From positions 49,485 through 113,484 of the forward strand of contig JBCCLH010000015.1 in NCBI GenBank assembly GCA_039026955.1: DNA of 64,000 bases, in the 5' to 3' direction. The notes under the pieces are model-generated. The model was not told the origin of the DNA and did no database searches. It worked only from the letters and a program-made list of their open reading frames with translations. Numbering within the stretch: position 1 is the stretch's first letter; each line of letters begins with the position of its first letter. This DNA is from Kordia sp039026955. Lineage in GTDB: Bacteria; Bacteroidota; Bacteroidia; Flavobacteriales; Flavobacteriaceae. Positions 60,466 to 64,000 of this stretch are shown piece after piece. A program made the translations under genes and the position numbers.

Positions 60466-60685
60466 TTAACGTGAATTCGATATAACTATTCTATTAAATG
60501 TATAATCGTCAATAATTTACAGGAATTGTCAAATCGAGCGCAGTCGAGATTCAATCGAAGTTTTAACTTTTATAATGTTCTCGTGAGCTACGCTCGGTAT
60601 CTTCGATAATGCTCGAACTGACAAATGTTTGTTTTCCAGTAAATTAAGAGTAATTTGATGATTTCTTATATCGAACTCACGTTAT
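60466..60685. repeat. Palindromic repeat family 1, copy f with outer inverted ends
   Basis: Outer ends TTAACGTGAATTCGATATAA and inverted TATCGAACTCACGTTA; inner part from TGTCAAATCGAGC (60527) to GCTCGAACTGACA (60623). About 220 bp in the 354 bp gap between the second precursor and the first hydrolase. It combines the GCAGTCGAG left arm with the CGTGAGCTACGCTCGG right arm, as at 277. Confidence 0.8.
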
Positions 60686-60711
60686 ATTAAGACTTTAAAC
60701 CAACCGTATAC

Positions 60712-61572
60712 ATGTCATATTGGGCACTCGGAATTATCATTTTTATCATTATCTACATTATTTCAAATGTAGTGCTCTACTTTTTACAAGAACGCTTTAT
60801 TTTCAAAGCGGAAAAATTACCGAGTGACTTTGAGTTTAATTATGAAAACCAAATCTTTGACGAATACAATATTGAAGTCGATCCTGGTGTCAATATCAAC
60901 GGAATCCACTTTAAAGTCCGTCGCCCAAAAGGTGTAGTGTTATATTTAAAAGGAAACTCCCGCAGCATCAAAGGTTGGGGAAAGTTTGCTATCGACTTCA
61001 CTCGCCACGGATTTGATGTATTGATGGTAGATTATCGCGGGTATGGAAAAAGTACCGGAAAACGTACGGAAGCAGGTATAAAAAAGGATTTACAGTACGT
61101 CTATGATCGTTTAAAAGAACAAGTGGACGAAAAGTATATTACACTCTATGGGAGATCTTTAGGTTCGGGATTTGCTACAAAACTAGCATCTAACAACAAT
61201 CCACGACTACTGATTTTAGATGCGCCGTATTACAGCGTCAAACACATTACCAAACGTTTTTTACCGATCATGCCGATGTCGCTCATTCTGCGATTTCCTG
61301 TGAAAACCTATCGTTGGATTGAATATGTAAAATGTCCAATCAAAATTATTCATGGTACGAATGACAAGCTTATTCCGTTTAAAACGAGTGTGAAACTCTC
61401 TAAAATCAATCCCGAATGGGCACGATTGTATCCTGTAATTGATGGCGGACACAACAATTTGCATACCTTTCCGCAATACCATCGTTTCTTAGAAGAAATA
61501 TTGCATTCTGAATTGCCCAAAGAAATAGATCCGAAAAACTCCAGTTTAAACTTTAGAAGAAAAAAAGCCTAA
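60712..61572 (+). CDS. Membrane-anchored alpha/beta hydrolase (tandem copy 1)
   Basis: 286 residues: an N-terminal membrane anchor (about 5-26) and an alpha/beta hydrolase domain with the elbow G-R-S-L-G-S-G (about 147-153), D-Y-R-G-Y-G-K-S before it and a D-G-G-H-N-N-L-H segment at the end with the His of the triad. Resembles the 'phospholipase/carboxylesterase-like' hydrolases of Bacteroidota. The stop is followed at once by the next gene's ATG. Substrate unknown. Confidence 0.85.
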   Translation: MSYWALGIIIFIIIYIISNVVLYFLQERFIFKAEKLPSDFEFNYENQIFDEYNIEVDPGVNINGIHFKVRRPKGVVLYLKGNSRSIKGWGKFAIDFTRHGFDVLMVDYRGYGKSTGKRTEAGIKKDLQYVYDRLKEQVDEKYITLYGRSLGSGFATKLASNNNPRLLILDAPYYSVKHITKRFLPIMPMSLILRFPVKTYRWIEYVKCPIKIIHGTNDKLIPFKTSVKLSKINPEWARLYPVIDGGHNNLHTFPQYHRFLEEILHSELPKEIDPKNSSLNFRRKKA

Positions 61573-62373
61573 ATGAAACTCCTAAAACGTATAGGTATTG
61601 GGCTGATTGCCTTATATTTGTTCCTAATTTGTATGTTAGCAGCCTTTCAAGAAAAAATAATATTCCGAAGCGAGACGCTACCGCTAGATCACGTATTCAC
61701 ATCCTCAATTCCTTTTGAAGAACTCTATTTAAAAGCGTCTGATGATGCTATTATCCATGGTTTGCACTACAAACAAGAAGCTCCAAAAGGTGTACTTGTA
61801 TACTATCACGGAAATGCGCGTACACTCGAATATTGGGGAAAATGGGCAGAAAATTTATCGGTAAAATACAACTATGATGTAGTGATTATGGATTATCGTG
61901 GCTACGGAAAAAGTCAAGGAAAGCGGAGTCATTCACAAATGTTAGCAGATGCATTATTGTTTTACGACTACGCAAAAACGAAATTTTCAGAAGAAGAAAT
62001 CACCATATTTGGACGCTCGCTGGGCGGTGCTTTTGCAACACATACGGCGACACACCGAAATGCAAAACAATTACTGTTAGAATCTACGTTCACAAGTGTC
62101 ATCGACATTGGAAAAAGACAATTCTGGTTTTTACCTTTAAAATGGTTGTTGCGTTATCCTTTTCAAAATATAGAAAATATTCAGAAAATCAGTATGCCCA
62201 CCTATATCATTCATGGTACCAAAGATGCAGTTGTTCCGTATGAACACGGGCAAAAACTCTATCATAAGTCGGGGAGTAGTACTAAAAAATTCTATACGAT
62301 CCCAAATGGTGAGCACAATGATTTAATAGCGTATCCGTCATATTTTGAAGCCTTGGATGAAATTTTAAAGTAG
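61573..62373 (+). CDS. Membrane-anchored alpha/beta hydrolase (tandem copy 2)
   Basis: 266 residues, the same layout as copy 1: N-terminal membrane anchor (about 8-25), D-Y-R-G-Y-G-K-S-Q-G-K-R, elbow G-R-S-L-G-G-A (about 149-155), and a G-E-H-N-D-L closing segment with the His. It begins on the base after the copy 1 stop and is surely cotranscribed. Sequence similarity between copies is only moderate, so the duplication is old. Confidence 0.85.
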   Translation: MKLLKRIGIGLIALYLFLICMLAAFQEKIIFRSETLPLDHVFTSSIPFEELYLKASDDAIIHGLHYKQEAPKGVLVYYHGNARTLEYWGKWAENLSVKYNYDVVIMDYRGYGKSQGKRSHSQMLADALLFYDYAKTKFSEEEITIFGRSLGGAFATHTATHRNAKQLLLESTFTSVIDIGKRQFWFLPLKWLLRYPFQNIENIQKISMPTYIIHGTKDAVVPYEHGQKLYHKSGSSTKKFYTIPNGEHNDLIAYPSYFEALDEILK

Positions 62374-62450
62374 TTTTTTGGGTGTATTTGTGGATTTGTG
62401 GATTTGTTGATTTGTTGATTTGTTTTTTGTGGCTTTGAAAGTTTCTGAAA

Positions 62451-62553
62451 CGTCTTTGCGAGACGAAGTCGCGGCAATCTTTTACTTCAAATAATAAATA
62501 CGTATTACGATAAACAGATTACCACGTCGCTGTCGCTTCTCATAATGACGAAT
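62451..62553. repeat. Palindromic repeat family 2, copy b
   Basis: Starts CGTCTTTGCGAGACGAAGTC, followed by GCGGCAATCT, and closes with AACAGATTACCACGTCGC then CATAATGACG: the two ends mirror each other approximately. Related to the copies at 28234 and 63298. Confidence 0.7.
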
Positions 62554-62789
62554 CATAGCGGTTTAAAAGTTTATAAGTTTAATAGTTTAGTGTTGAAACC
62601 AAGAATATAGTCAGAAACTAACTCACAACTCAAAACTCACAACAAAGCGAAGCGACCAACCGACAACAAACGAAGTTAGAATGTAAAATATAAAACCGAA
62701 AAATTTAAAATGAAAAAGTAATTTGACTAACAACCAACAACCAATAACAAACAACAAACAACAAACAACAAACAACCAAAAACCAACAA
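62554..62789. other. Low-complexity gene-free spacer
   Basis: 236 bp of AACCAACAACAAACAAC-type sequence on the plus strand, with ACAAAGCGAAGCGACCAACC near 62640, an inverted relative of a word at 11262. Similar CAA-rich or TTG-rich strings occur near 25180, 27320, 27450, 39910 and 40020. No gene. Confidence 0.5.
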
Positions 62790-63167
62790 CTAATCAACCT
62801 TAAACACAGTCCCACGCTTCTTCGTAGAACGATCTTCCAACAAATTATATTCCAACAAATACGAACTATCCGTCGTAGAAATAATCATCATTTGAATCGG
62901 TTTACTTTCTGAATAATCCACAGGACGCAACTTACGACCGATAAACTCGCAATCACTTACCCAACGAATGCTAAACGTATCAATCTTATTATCGTAATAA
63001 TCAATATTTAAGGTATCCGTACGTACAGATCTTCCTGTTTTGGTTTCTCCGTTAATTTCATACGTAAATTCAAAAGTTCCTGTTTTAAAATCTTTGCAGT
63101 TGCGTTCTACCTGATAACACGAACTAAGAAATAAAGCAATACAGACAGTAAAAATGAAGTTTTTCAC
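62790..63167 (-). CDS. Small lipoprotein of unknown function
   Basis: 125 residues with a lipoprotein start (LFLSSC, Cys 17). The rest is short beta strands (Y-E-I-N-G-E-T-K-T-G-R, D-T-L-N-I-D-Y-Y-D) with a few charged turns and a Trp; no named domain. Bacteroidota genomes contain many such proteins, sometimes mis-named topoisomerase in databases. Preceded by a CAA-rich spacer; role unknown, likely periplasmic. Confidence 0.6.
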   Translation of the reverse strand: MKNFIFTVCIALFLSSCYQVERNCKDFKTGTFEFTYEINGETKTGRSVRTDTLNIDYYDNKIDTFSIRWVSDCEFIGRKLRPVDYSESKPIQMMIISTTDSSYLLEYNLLEDRSTKKRGTVFKVD

Positions 63168-63297
63168 TAGAATATAGTTTTTGAGTGAATTCTATGCAAA
63201 AATAATTAAAAACTGGGGAGTTTAGAAGTTTATGGGTTTATAAGTTTAGGAGTTTATGAAAGATTATCAAGCAAACAGATCATTAAAATATTTGAAA

Positions 63298-63393
63298 CGT
63301 CTTTGCGAGACGAAGTCGTGGCAATCTGTTATTTCAAATAAAGAGTACGTTGGACAATAAACAGATTACTTCGTCATACTTCCTCGTAATGAC
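63298..63393. repeat. Palindromic repeat family 2, copy c
   Basis: Nearly the same arms as copy b: CGTCTTTGCGAGACGAAGTC ... GGCAATCTG, and the mirror AACAGATTACTTCGTCATAC then TCGTAATGACG. Lies in the gap between the lipoprotein and the XRE gene; the remaining gap sequence is AT-rich. Confidence 0.7.
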
Positions 63394-63458
63394 GAATCAT
63401 AGAAATTCATATTTTCATAAGTTTAGGAGTATTAAATGAATCCACAAAAAAACAAAAA

Positions 63459-63881
63459 TCAATTTCGAAATGCTTCAAAAGTTCCATCCGTATAAAAAAG
63501 GACAATCTTATCAATTGTTTTTTCAGTAGAAGAAATTTGTGGTGGAAGTGGAGTCGGATTATTTTCTTCCAAAGGTAAAGATTGTTGAATTGGAGTTGAT
63601 GTCGTTTTTGGAGTCGAAATTGAAGCAGAAGTTTGCACCTGAGTTGGAACATCACTTTTCGGAAAACTGCCTTTTCCGTTCAATAACCAATACAATTCGA
63701 CTTCGGGAAAATTGCTCAAAATCTTCATGACAAATTCCAAACTCGGTTTATTTCTTCCTGATAAAATATGTGAAATACTTGAACGCTGTACGCCTAAACG
63801 ATCTGCAAAAGCGGAAGCAGATAAGTCGTAATATTCAATTACTTTTCGGAGTCTTTTGGTGAAATCGGAAGTGTTTATCAT
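63459..63881 (-). CDS. XRE family HTH transcriptional regulator
   Basis: 140 residues from the ATG at 63881; the frame continues upstream for 27 codons but they cover the promoter region. The helix-turn-helix is at about residues 8-60 (LRKVIEYYDLSASAFADRLG, then V-Q-R-S-S-I-S-H-I-L-S-G-R-N-K-P-S). The last 80 residues are a Thr/Pro/Gln-rich low-complexity stretch and a short hydrophobic end, so an effector domain is absent. Its upstream region holds inverted repeats of TGTTTACA type and a TATATTTG box, suggesting self-regulation. Confidence 0.85.
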   Translation of the reverse strand: MINTSDFTKRLRKVIEYYDLSASAFADRLGVQRSSISHILSGRNKPSLEFVMKILSNFPEVELYWLLNGKGSFPKSDVPTQVQTSASISTPKTTSTPIQQSLPLEENNPTPLPPQISSTEKTIDKIVLFYTDGTFEAFRN

Positions 63882-63949
63882 TGTAAACAAAGGTTTTGAA
63901 ATAGTAATGTTTACAAATGTAAATAGAATAGTTGGATTGTACAAATATA
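63882..63949 (-). promoter_or_regulatory. Operator-like inverted repeats and promoter box before the XRE gene
   Basis: TTTACAAATGTAAA (63910-63923) is a perfect inverted repeat with a 2-base centre; TGTAAACA (63882-63889) is the mirror of TGTTTACA at 63908-63915. On the minus strand a TATATTTG box lies at 63942-63949, so the operator lies between promoter and start codon. Binding by the XRE protein is inferred from position. Confidence 0.45.
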
Positions 63950-64000
63950 CAATGTTAAACAATAATTGATAGTTATAAACTACTTTAAGTAAAGACGATT

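Noticed and set aside
1..64000. Prophage, integrative element or transposase genes
   Set aside because: No integrase, transposase, phage structural gene or attachment-site duplication could be recognised anywhere in the window.

Overview
The window reads as a chromosomal segment of a low-GC Bacteroidota bacterium, most likely a marine Flavobacteriaceae member; the style of the small peptide genes and intergenic repeats recalls Kordia, but that genus name is an inference. The evidence is the TAnnTTTG promoter boxes, A-rich start regions without strong Shine-Dalgarno sites, type IX secretion (T9SS) sorting domains of both type A and type B, DUF5777/YceI, DUF4846 and DUF4369-TlpA families, and SulP, fasciclin and ECF-sigma modules typical of that group. 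No phage, insertion sequence or CRISPR array was seen.

Layout. 1-3 kb: edge of a membrane sensor-like gene, a YceI/DUF5777 envelope operon, and a decayed toxin-antitoxin pair lying between two copies of the DUF5777 3' end. 3-14.5 kb: a BioD-like ATPase, a SulP transporter with a long extra C-terminus, a TonB-C-like secreted protein, a large sortilin/BNR-repeat protein, a lipoprotein esterase and an Mrr-like nuclease. 15-25 kb: DUF2071, uvrA, a Cys-rich lanthipeptide-type precursor, an NTF2-like protein, a T9SS metalloprotease, DUF4846 and hypotheticals. 25-33 kb: fasciclin divergent from an ECF sigma/anti-sigma pair, AlkD-like repair, gamma-glutamyltransferase, ACP phosphodiesterase, an acyltransferase and glmM. 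33-41 kb: precursor peptide plus TPR-AraC regulator, a TIR-like pseudogene, an LpxL-like acyltransferase, rhomboid, a short precursor peptide missed at usual length cut-offs, tRNA-Tyr and a TlpA-like protein. 42-55 kb: FAD/Fe-S dehydrogenase, a tandem repeat block, an LpxH-like enzyme, aroC, a dicarboxylate symporter, and a gshB...N-formylglutamate amidohydrolase-DUF1704 cluster. 55-64 kb: a T9SS type B giant protein, a second TPR-AraC regulator plus precursor peptide, tandem alpha/beta hydrolases, a lipoprotein and an XRE regulator.

The most interesting system is a two-gene module present twice: a membrane-anchored TPR protein ending in an AraC-type helix-turn-helix domain (34033-35715 and 58209-59963), followed in the same direction by a small peptide with a lanthipeptide-type leader (33493-33774 and 60091-60357). 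The two peptides share a D-x-D-T-S-D motif after a Gly-Gly. Two further peptides with the same kind of leader (19189-19419 and 39416-39568) lie elsewhere in the window. No modification enzyme or exporter for them is present here, so they are orphan precursors that would need enzymes encoded elsewhere. A peptide signal sensed by the neighbouring TPR-AraC receptor is one testable reading.

Non-coding DNA is also rich: at least five to six copies of a nested palindromic repeat (about 75-145 bp core, with 200-270 bp outer inverted ends in the complete copies), three copies of a second palindromic repeat, two smaller inverted-repeat elements beside precursor genes, and six tandem copies of a 103-104 bp unit.
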